This document shows positions 1 to 11,596 of a DNA stretch of 64,000 nt, in pieces; the first letter of the stretch is position 1, and the number at the start of each line of letters is the position of its first letter. The notes under the pieces were generated by a model. It did no database searches. It saw only the letters and a list, made by a program, of their open reading frames with translations, and had not been told where the DNA came from. The stretch covers positions 20,620,356 to 20,684,355 of the forward strand of contig CM042090.1 in the NCBI GenBank assembly GCA_023512835.1, in the 5' to 3' direction. Source of the stretch: Taxillus chinensis (Eukaryota > Streptophyta > Magnoliopsida > Santalales > Loranthaceae). The position numbers and the translations under genes are program-made.

Positions 1-2780
1 GGCCTCGACTGGGCCAACCAACCCAACCCCTTCCGCAGCTTCGTCTCCGCCCCCCTCCTCCCTCTGCCCCAAACCCTAACATCAACCCCGACAACAGACC
101 CTTCCTACTCCTCCCTCTTCCTCTCCTTGCCCCCTCCTTCCCCGCTCTCCGCCGCCACCCTCTCCCACCTCCTCTACCACTCCCTCGCCCTCTCCGCCTG
201 GAAGTCCGCCGCCTCCTCCACCTGGTCCCTCCGCGTCAACCCCAGCAGCGGCAACCTCCACCCCACCGAGGCCTACGTCATCGCCCCTCCCCTCCCTCCC
301 CTCTCCCCCTCCCCCTTCGTCGCCCACTACGCCCCCAAGCACCACTCCCTCCACCTCCGCTCCTCCTTCCCCTCCGCCGCCGTCCCCTTCCTCCCCGCCC
401 ACTCGCTCCTCGTCGGTTTTTCCTCCATCTTCTGGCGCGAGGCTTGGAAGTATGGCGAGCGCGCCCTCCGGTACTGCAATCACGACGTCGGCCACGCCCT
501 CGCCGCAGTGACCATGGCCGCCGCCGGCCTCGGCTGGGACGCAAAGCTCCTCGACGGCCTCGGGTTTGGTGACCTGGAGAAGCTCATGGGGCTGGAATGC
601 CAACGCGGGTTTCAAATCCCATCCCGCCTCGTCAAGGGGAGGCTCCCTGAGATCGAGTTGGAGCACCCCGATTGTGTGATCGCCGTTTTCCCCAACGGGG
701 CCGCCTGCGAGTTCAATATGAATTACAGAGAATTGAGTTCGGCCATATCGGAATTCTCCAAACTGGAATGGGAAGGGCGCCCCAGTCCCCTCAGCAAGGA
801 GCATGTTTGTTGGGATATAATTTACAGGACCGCGGAGGCCGCGAAGAAGCCCTTGACTGTAGAGAGTAGAGTGTGCATAGAACCGTTTCAGGGTAGCGGG
901 CTTTATAGCGAGAGCTCCTACAAGGGATTGACACTGAGGCAAGTTGTCAGGAAGCGGAGGAGCGCTGTCGATATGGATGGAGTTCATGTGATGAGCAGGG
1001 ACACGTTTTATCAGATTCTACTGCATTGCCTCCCCTCGGGTACCCAGAATGGGGGGAAGCAAGGGAAGCAGCTGGCACTGCCGTTTCGGGTTCTGTCTTG
1101 GGAAGCTGAGGTTCATGCTGCTCTGTTCGTTCATAGGGTTGCAGATTTGCCAAAGGGATTGTATTTCTTGGTGCGGAACGAGGGTCATTTTGCCGATCTT
1201 AGAAAGGCCATGAGTGTGGATTTTAAGTGGGCAAAGCCAGAGGGGTGTCCTGACGAGCTTCCTCTGTACGAGCTTTCCAGGGGTGATTGTCAGCAGCTTG
1301 CCAAGCTGATTTCTTGCCATCAGGTGTGTGAATTGTTACTCCTGCTGTTTGGTTTTTTTAATCATTTTTTGAACATATAATTGGCTCAGTTTTCATGCCT
1401 GTGAACCTATTCTCTTAGTTTCTGGTTGACGGCATCCCAGATTCATCCAAAGTTTGCACGACTTATATCTGTATGGCACGATAAATGTATAGTTTTATAC
1501 GTGAACGGACCAAATGGCTAATTATCACACTTTCGAGAAGAATTTTATAAACCAAATGCGACCTCAACGAGTTTAATTTATTTCCTAGTTCAAAGGTTGT
1601 TTTACAGGTATGAGAGAGAGATGTTAGTTAACGGGTTTAAAAATAGAACAGGAGTCTTGATAGTGCATTTCCCGTATAGAGAATTATATATGCCCAATTA
1701 TATGTAAAGCTACCATAAAGCCTGTGGTAGAACCTTCATAAGTACTGTGGCCCTTGTGGTTGGAAATCCCAGGGTGGGCTATGTCCTTGACTGCATAGAA
1801 TGCCTTTTGCCTTCCACATTTCCCCAAATCAGCATTGTTGAATCACCCATGTGAGAATTTTGCTAACATTTATGAAAATTATGGTGACCAAATGCAGGAT
1901 ATTGCTGGAGATGGTTGCTTCAGCCTTGGGATGCTGGCTCGCTTTGAGCCCACCTTGCGCGAAAAGGGGGCATGGATGTATCCTCGGCTGTTTTGGGAGA
2001 CTGGTGTTCTTGGTCAGGTGCTGTACCTCGAAGCACATGCAGTTGGCATATCTGCAACTGGAATCGGTTGCTTCTTTGATGATGCTGGTGTGTTTCTCCT
2101 CCTCTTCTGGCTGTCTTTCTGTTTGTATCCAAAAATGTTTTTTTTTCTATCCAAGTTAGGAAACGGTTTTCACCCCAAGTTTTATTCTGCAGGACATAGA
2201 AAACTCTTAAGCTTTCAAATTTTACAAATTGAACTATAAAGGGTTTTAGAGCTTCAGATAAACTTTAGGGGTTTATAACCTGTTTTAATTTTAGAAATGA
2301 TTGCATTGAGTGCAGTTTATGTGTTGGATAGTGATGATGTGTATAAATTGGCTGGTTATTAGGGCTGTGTGCTTTGATGGATTGCCAAATCTGTTGATGG
2401 CATTGGATTATATTTAAATATTATGAACTAATGTGCATATGCTTTGAGAAGAGTTTTTTTTTCCTCATCTCTTTTATGGGTAGGTACGAGAAAGAGAGCA
2501 ATTTACATAGAGTAGTCTTTATCAATGATTATAAAGATTAAATGGTGATTCATCTGTGGTGTGATCTGTCCTTTGGTAAAATGGCAGTGAACCATTGCCG
2601 TGACTGTTGCACTGTAAAAACAATACCAACCCGTAACTCCCCTTTGTTGCAGTGCACGAGCTTTTGGGGCTGAAGGGATCAGATTTTCAGTCTCTCTATC
2701 ATTTTACTGTGGGAGGCCCAGTTGTGGACAAAAGGATAATGAGCTTGCCTGCATATCCAGGCCCCGGTGTTGATCAATGA
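1..2780 (+). CDS. SagB/ThcOx-type nitroreductase-domain protein, 5' partial, 3 exons
   Basis: The frame is open from base 1, so the start lies upstream of the window. Exons are 1-1323, 1898-2087 and 2653-2780; phases agree (0, then 1) and introns are GT..AG. The visible product is 546 residues and ends ...PGPGVDQ. It has two nitroreductase-like halves. The first carries SSGNLHPTEAY at about residues 82-92, the flavin-site signature of SagB-type dehydrogenases. The second, split over the exons, carries AGDGCFSLGMLARFEP and HAVGISATGIGCFFDDAV. Family members are FMN-dependent oxidoreductases; bacterial SagB and ThcOx oxidise azolines in peptide natural products. The plant substrate is not known to me, so only an FMN oxidoreductase fold is claimed. 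Codon use shifts from extremely GC-rich in the first 600 bases to moderate later, a 5' GC gradient. Intron 1 contains reading frames that are only intron read-through. Confidence 0.85.
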
Positions 2781-4244
2781 CGCCGGCGCTATATCTATTA
2801 TTGGAATTTGGAAATATTCTTGTTACCGATGAGCAGTGAGTTATAGGAGCTATATAAGTATGAGCCTGGTAGGTACTTTATATAATGCATGATTTTCAAA
2901 TACAAACTATTATTTGGATTGTAAATTATGTCTTTGGTTAGGTGTTATATTTGATTTACAGTTGACAAAAAAACTTTAAATTCTTGACTAAAAATCACTT
3001 AACTTTCACTTTTTTTGTATAGGTGTTATTTTTTATTCATAAAGTTTGGATCGTAATGTCTTTTATCTCTTTGACCGTCAATTAATTATTAAAAATATTT
3101 TAATTTGATCCATAATTATTAGTTTTGGATCTATTTATATCATTTTTTTAAAATCATATAAACATATATAAATGCAAACTAACCATGCTCTTAACTAATT
3201 CACATTGTAATTTGGGCAAAAAAAAAATTCCAATAAGAATTTGCACATTTTAATTCATAATTAAAAAAAATCACTTCATGAAATATTGATAGTGTGAACT
3301 ATCTAAAAGTTAGATTAATTTGAATTTCTATATATTTTATATAAATTTTAAAATTTACGGGCATAAATTAGATATGAAATAATAATTTTGAACTAAATTA
3401 AAAGACTTTTATAATGATTTTGAACTGTCACTTAAAGGGACTAAGTGAAGAATTACATATAAAAGTGAAAAGTTGGAGTTAATGGATATAAACATAATGA
3501 CGATCAAACTCAGTTGCCACGTGAAAATCAAATTGAGGACAATGAAATCAATAAGAAAATAAAATTGACATTGAATTTAAATTATGCTTAGTTATTTGGC
3601 ATGAGAAGAAATATATTTTAAAAATAATATTCATAAAAATTAATAAAAAAATATAATATGATAGACTCAACTAATAAAGTACAGAAAAGATAAGAAAAAA
3701 AAATTTAATTGGATCCCACAAGAAATTTAATTGTATTTAAAAACAAGAAAACAATTTAAACTTATTTTTAAAACAGTTATTTTATTCTATCAAATACATT
3801 TTATATACCAATGAATTCTTATTCTCTATTTCCTAGCCTAATCGAGGACACCACATTGATCTTCTACCCCGTCTCAACAAGTTCATTGGGAAGCTTACAA
3901 ATAAAGATGGTGATGAACTCCTTCGCAAGATCGTCAAATCAGAGGTGGTAATTCTGACCAAGAAAATAGACGGCTTTAACAACTGACACAAGGACTGATC
4001 AAGTATAGATTCTCAATAGCTTTGATATTGATTCCGAGTTCCACAAAACCTGGCACTATATCATCTAATGAATTGTAAATCATCAGCGATCTCAACTTGC
4101 ACAACACCTGGCACTATGTTTCACTCAATCTGCCTTCTGGCCTGCAATTGTCCTGGCAGGACTTTCAACTTGTACCAGCATTTGGAATTGCAAGGATTTA
4201 TAGCTTTTCAGAAAATTGAACTGGTTATGTTCCACATTTGTCAT
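2781..4244. other. AT-rich intergenic DNA between convergent genes
   Basis: Convergent 3' ends of the nitroreductase gene (+) and the Ycf20-like gene (-) face each other here. The first 1 kb is AT-rich with no credible reading frame. The only coding-like piece is the short frame at 3837-3986, listed separately. A phrase like CCTGGCACTATxTC occurs twice near 4050 and 4107, which may be a small local duplication in the Ycf20-like 3' flank. Confidence 0.6.
3837..3986 (+). pseudogene. Unrecognised 49-codon coding-like exon or gene relic
   Basis: A pyrimidine-rich tract ending ...TTTCCTAG at 3836 looks like a splice acceptor. It is followed by 49 open codons and TGA at 3984-3986. The translation has balanced, protein-like composition (HHIDLLPRLNKFIGKL, then DGDELLRKIVKSEVV) and a base composition unlike the AT-rich flanks. 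A GTGGTAATT near 3955 could be a splice donor, making this an internal exon. I do not recognise the family and see no partner exon nearby, so it is probably a relic of a lost or transposed gene. Chance cannot be excluded at this length. Confidence 0.3.
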
Positions 4245-5431
4245 TCAATACTTGAATGAATCAAAGAAAAGACCCAGAGAAAGTCCAGCTTTCCAATAAT
4301 TTAACAAGGTGATCAGGTTCCTCATACTTCCAAATAATTGAAGAGATCCTCCATACATGAGAGCTCCAATTCCTTCCACCACTACCGCAGCCAAGGCGGC
4401 TGACAGAATGTCCCAATCACCAGTTTGCCCAATAACTGTTGAAAATGCAGTCGCACAATAGATGCCCGCCAAAAAGAAGAAGATTTTCAGTGGAAGATTT
4501 TTCCTAACCTCCCAAACTCTTTTATTCAATTTGATTTGAAAATCCTGGATGGCCCTGAAAAGTCGGGTTCCACCATTGGAGCTATTTGTAGTAGGATCGG
4601 ATGATCTGCTGCCGCCTACACTGTTCTGAATAGACCATGCCATCCTCCTAAGACAATTCACACCAATTCTTTAGTTCAAAGTCATAATGTGACAGCAAAT
4701 TCTCAAAATCCAATCCAACTTTGGTGTCTTGTTTTATTGGGTCAAAATATTTGTTTCAGAACTCTAAAAATGAAAACAAATGCGGACAAATTCATACCAA
4801 CAAGAGAAGAGTTTCTCTTCTTCAAAATAACTATATATCAACAGGTGGCCATAGACCCATTACTTCCTGATAATACAAAGAATTCCATCATGGTCCAACA
4901 TTGGTTTTTATTGTGTGCCTGTCCTGTGTGAAAATAATGGAATGGGCAAATATGCTTAACAATGTTGCAACCTGAAAGCTCTATCCTGAATATATATAGC
5001 CCATTGGGGTTTCAAGTGGGAAAATAGGACAGAGTTCAAAATTGCATAAGAAAGGACATCAATGTATGAAGACAGCAATTAAAGTCACCAGTTTAACATT
5101 TATATTCCTATTTATTCATTTCAAGTCGCCACAACATAAGTATTAAGTGCTTGAAGCTGCTTTGTGTCCAGAATCTCACCCTGGGAATTTAAAGACATGA
5201 GGTCCCATAATCAAATCATAATTGAACTTACTTGGGGATTCCCAACGAACGGGATGGGCTCACGCGAAAGAAACGAATTGGAATTGGAGTCTGTGACCAC
5301 ATTCTCCCGCCAAAATCAACAGCAATTCTGTTGCCTCCAAAACGAAATATTTGACTGGTTGAGCTCTCGAGATAAGCAAATTCAATGTTGGACTTGGTTG
5401 GATGATTAGATGATATCAGTGCAGTAAACAT
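4245..5431 (-). CDS. Ycf20-like protein (plastid), 2 exons
   Basis: Exon 1 is 5431-5232 and exon 2 is 4647-4245, joined across a 584-base GT..AG intron in phase 2; the product is 200 aa. The N-terminal part, about 65 residues and rich in S, R and F, resembles a chloroplast transit peptide (inference). The C-terminal part matches the Ycf20 family: RNLPLKIFFFLAGIYCATAF, then STVIGQTGDWDILSAALAA, EGIGALMYG and NYWKAGLSLGLFFDSFKY, with two or three hydrophobic membrane segments. In Arabidopsis a nuclear Ycf20-like gene (NPQ7) affects thermal dissipation of excess light; the same role is possible here but this may be another of its paralogues. The ATG at 5431 gives the usual family length. The frame stays open a little further upstream to a possible acceptor (TTTACAG), so an extra 5' exon cannot be excluded. 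A GC-rich island begins about 90 bases upstream of the ATG. Confidence 0.85.
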
Positions 5432-5519
5432 TTCTATGCCAGTACCTGTAAATTGTAATAGGTAGGGGGTGCTATGAACATTTGTTTAAAACAGTTGTGT
5501 TTAGCAACATCTCCGTCTC

Positions 5520-5935
5520 TGTTCGAAAAAACGTAGAGGCGCCGCCTCAATACGGCGGCTTGGCAGCCAACCGTACAGAGGCGGACGCTCTGAGCCGGTG
5601 AACGAGCGACGCCCGTTCTGGGCGGTCGAGGCGGCCACCTCACCGTCGGTACGCCCGCCTCAGAGGCGGTACGGGATGAGGCGGCAGAGTCGTCTTTTTA
5701 AAAGAAAAACAACGAGGTATAAAATCGCACCTCGCAATCACCCTCGCGCAGCCCTACCTCGCTACCCGACGCAGCCGCCTCGCCTCGCACGACGATCGCT
5801 GGGATCTGTCGCCTCGCCCGACGCCACGCCTCGTCTTCGCCGACGGCTGTCGCTCCTTCTCGCCCGACGACAGCCTCGCCTCGATCTGTCGCCTCGCCTC
5901 GCCTCGCCTCGCCTCGATTTGTCGCTCGTCGTCCA
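5520..5935. repeat. GC-rich island with GCCTC/GAGGCGG repeats
   Basis: This is a sharply bounded GC-rich block in otherwise AT-rich DNA. The left half holds many GAGGCGG/CCGCCTC words, several in opposite orientations. The right half is GCCTC-based, ending in four or five tandem CGCCT units near 5893-5920. A TATAAAA sits near 5719. Reading frames on both strands are low-complexity (R, P, S, A) and are not credible proteins. It may be the end of a DNA transposon with subterminal repeats, or part of the divergent upstream region of the Ycf20-like gene. Confidence 0.55.
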
Positions 5936-8900
5936 TGGATATGTAAATATATTAACAGTAATAAATATGTCAATATGTAATATATTTATATGAATTAACA
6001 GTATTATTTATATATACTGTGAGTATATGGATAATACATATGTCTTATATATTTAAATTAATATTACATTATATATGCATTAATATTATTTTTTTATTTT
6101 TTGACAAATGAGATTTGAAAAATTATTTATTTAATAATTAAATGAAATAATTTCCTTATATTTAAAATATTTTATATATATGTTAATGTTATTTTTAATT
6201 ATTTTTTGTAGGAAAATAAAAAATATTTTGATTGAATCAGAACATTTCTAGTGAAGAATCATTTTAGAATTTAAAATTTCGATCATTAAATATAAATATA
6301 CTCTATTCAATGAAAATTATAATATTTTATTTGAGACTTGAGTTGTTTTGTTTTATTAACATTTGAAATTAATTATAAAGACTTAATTTCGTTTTTTAGT
6401 GAGATTTTATTTTATATTTTTAGTTTGATTTTATAAAGTGTATAAGACTATTATAATTGTAAGACTAATATATTTTTATAAAAGGTGTGTAGAAATTTTT
6501 ATTTGTAGTATGTTAATATTTTTATCATAAGTTTATTGTTTAGGGTATCTGTATATTCATACATCCTCCGACAGTACTGTTTTCGCCTCACATATTTTCG
6601 AACTTGATCTTCGTAGACACCTTCAATTGGTTTGATAAACAGACATTAATAAACCCTCCCAATACGCACTTTTTCATTTTGTACCTAGACATTCAAAAAT
6701 AACAGCAATAGTAATAATAATAAACTTGCAAATATATGGATGTAAATAAGTTCACCAAGGCAAATGGATGTGTTCAACCACTTCAATCTAATGTTTTGCA
6801 TTACAAAGTAGTGCATGTTTTACTAATACTTTTGTATGGTATTTCAATTTGACGTTAGGCAGTGTTTCAAACAAAGCATCGTCATCAACCAACCCTGTGA
6901 CACACACATCGTTAACATTTGAAGAGGGTTCACCCTAAAATACAAATATATAGTGGATGTTTGACAATCATTGTAGGACAAGTTTTAAATTTCGCTTACT
7001 TACACCGAGTTTGGGACTTTTGGATTCGCTCGTAGCTGGATTGTTTGGGTCGCCCCAATCTTGTAGACCACTACTTGATATTGAGTTTGGCATGGTTTGT
7101 CTGACTTCTGAGGCCACATCCTGATAAATGCTAAAAGCATTTCCTAAATTTTTGCCTTCAAATTTTATTTAAATTCGTATCTTAAATGTTTCTTTTTTTT
7201 TCTTTTTTTTTTTTTATTTCCGACCCTATGTTAGCAAATAATCTTATTTTAATTTTTTTGAGAAGTTAAAATGCTATAATAAGAAAATGGGCGGCCGGAT
7301 CCATAATTTTAATTTTTTAAAATGAATTTTTTAAGTCTGCTCTTTTCAAAAATAAATAAAATGACGGTGTAGGCTAAAATCATTAATCGTGGGTACACCG
7401 GTACGGTAGGATTGTTGAACATGTTGGCTTTTTGCCTAGCAAATAAATAGTGGGATCATATATCATTTCGGCTAATAATTACATTAATAATGATTAATTA
7501 ATACTATAATTATAGCTGGATAGTTATGCGTATCTTACCGATAAAAGACATTCAAAATTTAAAATTTACAGCTAACAAAAGTCAAAATAAAAATCAATAA
7601 ATGAAAGAGAAAATGATTTATCATGGTGACAGACAGTAAATTTTAAAACTATTTTAAATAGCCTTTCCAGTTTAATATATAATAATTTCTATTTTATTAA
7701 ACATAGAGGTTTTATGGCAAATTTAATGTGAGCGATAGCAGATCAGAAGTAATTTTTACTAATGCAAGTGAAATTAACAATCTCATATTATAACTTTATA
7801 TTTTTTTCATAACAATCAAACTTTATAGATGAATGTGTAAACATAAAAATAATATTAAAGTAACAAATTTTCAGGAGTTTTTACCATTAAAATTTTAAAA
7901 AGGTTTATGCAATATTTAAAACAATGATTTTATTTTCTTGTACTATCACTATTTGGTAGAATTTTTTCCCATCTACGATCCTTTCATAAATCATTCATCA
8001 TATTCCACTTTTTGTAAGCATGATTTTAATTTTAAAAACAAGTTTTCCAAACTCGTCTATACATACTGTATTTTAATCGGCTTAAACAAATACCACAAAA
8101 AAGAGACAACCCACCAAAATTATTATTATTTTATTGTGACATTTTGGGGAAAAATAATTTGACAAATAATAATAACAGTACAACTAGAAATGATAACAAA
8201 ACGGATTGGGATCGGATAGTAGGTGACCTGAACTTGTTCAAATGAGTTCGGATCGGAGAGGGGTGAGATAGTCATGGGGCCAGACAGGTCGAATCAAGAT
8301 AAATATATTCAAAAAACTTTTATAAGATGTCGGGTCCAAATAGGGCGGCCAATACTTGTGATCAATCCATTATCTCATCAGAGCGGGATAGAGAAAAAAA
8401 ATCCGGGTCAAAATGAAATTGCCATCACTAAGTGCAACAATAAATAACCAATTTATTTGTTTTTTTGGGTGGGGCTGTGGCTTTCATAGGAGAATTGCAT
8501 GCTGCATGATTTTTTTTTTAAATAATAATAATTTTTTAAGCTTTTAAATGAGTACTCATTGGCAAAATCACTTTTTAATTTTAAAAATAATTTTGATAAA
8601 ATTGAGAGTGGTAAGAAATGTATAATGCTACATTAGATTGTTGTTATTTCAAATATTTTTTTTTTCATATCAATCTAATACTAGGGAACTGTATAAATTA
8701 CCTACACGCAATCTAAAGTAAATAATTTTTTTCAAAAAAAAAACAGAAAAAAAATGACGCGGCATGGTAGTGGTGATAATATTTACACCCATTCGCCTTT
8801 CCACGATGCAGCAACATTGGATTCATATTTCATCAAACACAAAAAAGTATTTACATAGTACAATATTTATAATTTAAACAGTTCAATATGTTTTTAATGA

Positions 8901-9100
8901 TATATATTAAATTTTTATTTATCTATACAGTCAATAAATTAACGGTTCAAATTTAAAATATTATCCTAGTATTTGTCTCGTATTGCATGAGATATCAAAT
9001 CCAGCATTTACAAACACAAGTTTTTCAAATTTAAAAAATGCAAAAAGAGAAAGAGAAAGAAAGGGCAAGAAGGGGAAAACAAAAAGGTAACACTTCTAGG
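5936..9100. other. AT-rich intergenic DNA
   Basis: Mostly very AT-rich sequence with homopolymer tracts. Apart from the candidate two-exon frame at 6788-7168 I see no gene. A less AT-rich stretch near 8190-8410 (GGATCGGAT..., GGGTCCAAAT...) looks like degenerate repeat sequence but I could not define its ends. Confidence 0.5.
6788..7168 (-). pseudogene. Unrecognised two-exon coding-like fragment
   Basis: On the minus strand a frame is open from 7168 down to 7004 and ends at a strong donor, CTCGGT|GTAAGTAAG. After a 69-base intron an acceptor, TATTTGTATTTTAG, opens an exon at 6934 that continues in the same frame for 49 codons to TAG at 6788-6790. The encoded text has normal protein composition, for example SSSGLQDWGDPNNPATSES and VTGLVDDDALFETLPNV, in a very AT-rich surrounding. 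There is no good start codon; a weak acceptor near 7156 suggests more exons upstream on that strand. I do not recognise the family. A C-terminal remnant of a transposon-carried or decayed gene is likely. Confidence 0.35.
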
Positions 9101-9176
9101 GTTTACTGTACCAAGTATCATCAACATGGGCTATACTTGTTGGAAGTTGGAACCCAAATTCACTTGTCTCCGTTGT

Positions 9177-9180
<4 letters not shown>

Positions 9181-9210
<30 letters not shown>
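9181..9210. repeat. (TC)15 microsatellite in the DUF641 gene leader
   Basis: Thirty bases of perfect TC repeat. CT-rich tracts are common in plant core promoters and 5' leaders, and this one lies just before the putative first 5' UTR exon end at 9261. Confidence 0.9.
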
Positions 9211-9215
<5 letters not shown>

Positions 9216-11596
9216 GATGATTTTCCTTACTGGTGACCCCTTGGGTGGTGTCTTCGATTAGGTACGTCTGCGTGTGGTCAATTGTTGATGTTTTTTAAAA
9301 CCATAGCCTGGTTCTATGTTCGTGTTCAGGCAGAGGATTTCGAGATTTATGTATTGTGTTCATTCCATTGTTTGGTTGTAGCTGGAACCCTATAGGATGC
9401 AAAACTATAGCAGAAATGATTGGATTGGCCTTTTGGCTTCTTTATCATCTGATGAAGCCCTAGATTTGACCCATTGGTCGCTTTTTTCGGTTGCTTGTTT
9501 GTGCTACTAAATTTAAGGAAGAAAATAATTTACTGGAATCGTTTAATTTTTGATGCTCAGCTTCATATACTAGCATAAATGATTAGTGACGCAGGAGGCT
9601 TAGATTCCGGAAACTGGGTAGCATCTAGGGTTGGGATAGTTTGTAATTTGGTAATTTCAGATATTATGCAGATATGGATGTACTAGGGAATGCAGATTTG
9701 TTGTTGTTGTTGTTGTATTCTTCCGTTTTCTAAATATCATCAAAATCTTAATTCTTAAACCATTTGATAGATCTTTGTAAAAACTATGGTACAAGTTTTC
9801 ACTCTGATGACAATAGCGTGTCTTAAAGTTTCTAATAATTATATATGAAGAAATTACATAATGCATACCCTTGGTAATCGGTGTATTGATGATAGCTGGA
9901 ATATACCTCATATGCCTGCCTTATGTCCCATTACCTATTGTTGTCCCCACTCTACTCCTTTGTTATCCTCTGAAGCCCTACATTATTCTGTAATTTATTT
10001 TTAGCCTAAATTCCAGAGTCCAGACCAGAAATTCTATCCCCCCCCCCAAAAAAAAAACAAAAAAACAAAAAAACAAAACAAAACAAAAACCTATATTGTG
10101 TTGTGGTAATCTTCTTCGTTGGGGGACAACATTGTTGAGATTGTTCGTGGGATGGAAAGTATTTGAATAGGAGATCTGTTTTGGCCTTCTAGGCTATTAG
10201 AAGAGCCGAAGAGGTACGAGCGAGAGCTTTGGCATAGTGGTTTGGATAGTTCATCTATGGCATCGTGTCTTGCCTTTGACTAGGATAAAGAGAAAGGCAA
10301 CCAGGGAAGTAAGCTTCTGCAGTAATTATCATTAAAATTACAAGGCCCCACAATTTCATGATGCCTTATGTTTCAAAGAGAAGGCACTCTGGATAGATTT
10401 TTTAGTTAAAGTTTTCTCAAAAGATTTTAGATTTATGTTAGTTTTCATGTCTCGTGTGTGTTTTGGGCGTGTCCCCTAATGCATGTAAATTCTGTTGTCA
10501 TGTAGATTCTGGTCTTGGTGGTGCCACCACCAATTTTAAATTATAGGCCTTGTTGTGGATTTGAAAAACCTGCATCGCATTGAAATAGATTTTTACTTGA
10601 ATTTCAGCTGAGGAGTTGTTGGATTAATAGTGTAATCATACTTAAATTTTTGGGATTCATTATTTATTTTATGGGTGTGCTGTTGTGTGTGAGCGCATGT
10701 GTCTGTTGTATTTTTTCATTGTTGAATTTATCAGCCCTTTTTTCCCTAATGCTCCTTTGGAGCAAAATCTTTCTTGGCTATTCAAAAAAAAGTGATTGAA
10801 AGGATTTTTGTTCTATGTTCTTCAGGTTGAGGGGTATTATGTTTGCTGGATACGTGCCATTGGAGGTGTATGGTTCTTGCAGGTGTGTTTGTCCATATCT
10901 TCATTTTTTTCGTATGGAATTGGAATACAATATTAAGTTTCTGTATTCTTTTCTATTAGATAAGTCAAGTTTTCTGCAGTTTGGAACTTAGCAGATGATA
11001 TAGTTTAGGCTAAGTAAAGTTCTGTGCCTTCATTAAGAATCTGAGCTTCATCTCCAAATGTTAACTAATTGTTATTCTCGGGACTTTTTGCATCCTCATT
11101 GTAGATTCAGTTCTTTATTGCTGTCACTCTTTCATTGTGTTTTGTCATCTTCATGAGTTTTGGTGTTACATAGGTGACCATTGATCACCATATTGTAATT
11201 CATGGAGCTTTAATAGCTGTCATTAGAAAAAACAATTGTGCAAAATTTTTGTTTAATGACTTCACTTTCCTAAAAACTCCAATGGTTCTCAGAACAATTG
11301 ACCAAATTTCAATTTTCTTCTTATCACCGGAAAAAAATTGACCAATGACATCTCTATACACCTTTTTACTCTTATGTAAGAATGTTTTTTTTATAGCTTC
11401 TCTTTATATTATTGCACGTTAACGTGAATGGGTGTTTCATGTGCTTCTCTTATCAATTTTTTCGAAATGCATGGGTGCTGACCATTATTTTATCTAGAAA
11501 CAATGGCAATTACTCTCTTGTGGGATTTTGCAGTTTATGCTGTGTTGCATTCTTTGAAACAATACATATTCAGTTGCCCTTCTATTTGAAGTAGCT
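9211..11596 (+). promoter_or_regulatory. Putative 5' leader of the DUF641 gene with two introns
   Basis: Inferred from splice signals only. A first leader exon would end at 9261 (ATTAG|GTACGT). A short second exon could be 10826-10882 (TTCTTCAG| and TTGCAG|GTGTG). The third begins at 11534 (GGATTTTGCAG|) and contains the main ATG at 11597. The introns have a low-complexity C/A tract at about 10038-10090 and no other feature. Transcript data would settle the exons. Confidence 0.4.
10839..11594 (+). promoter_or_regulatory. Candidate uORF of 34 codons, spliced, upstream of DUF641 CDS
   Basis: If the leader exons 10826-10882 and 11534 onward are joined, an ATG at 10839 opens a frame of 34 codons. 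It reads across the junction and stops with TAG at 11592-11594, two bases before the main ATG at 11597. Such spacing would favour termination and reinitiation control of the main protein. This depends entirely on the inferred splice sites. Confidence 0.3.

Noticed and set aside
82..987. 301-codon minus-strand frame opposite the nitroreductase exon 1
   Set aside because: It is Gly/Glu/Val-rich, caused by extreme GC bias of the true plus-strand exon, and has no domain.
9181..9210. TC repeat considered as a CRISPR-like or structured repeat
   Set aside because: It is a simple dinucleotide microsatellite; no CRISPR-type spacing exists anywhere in the window, as expected for a plant genome.
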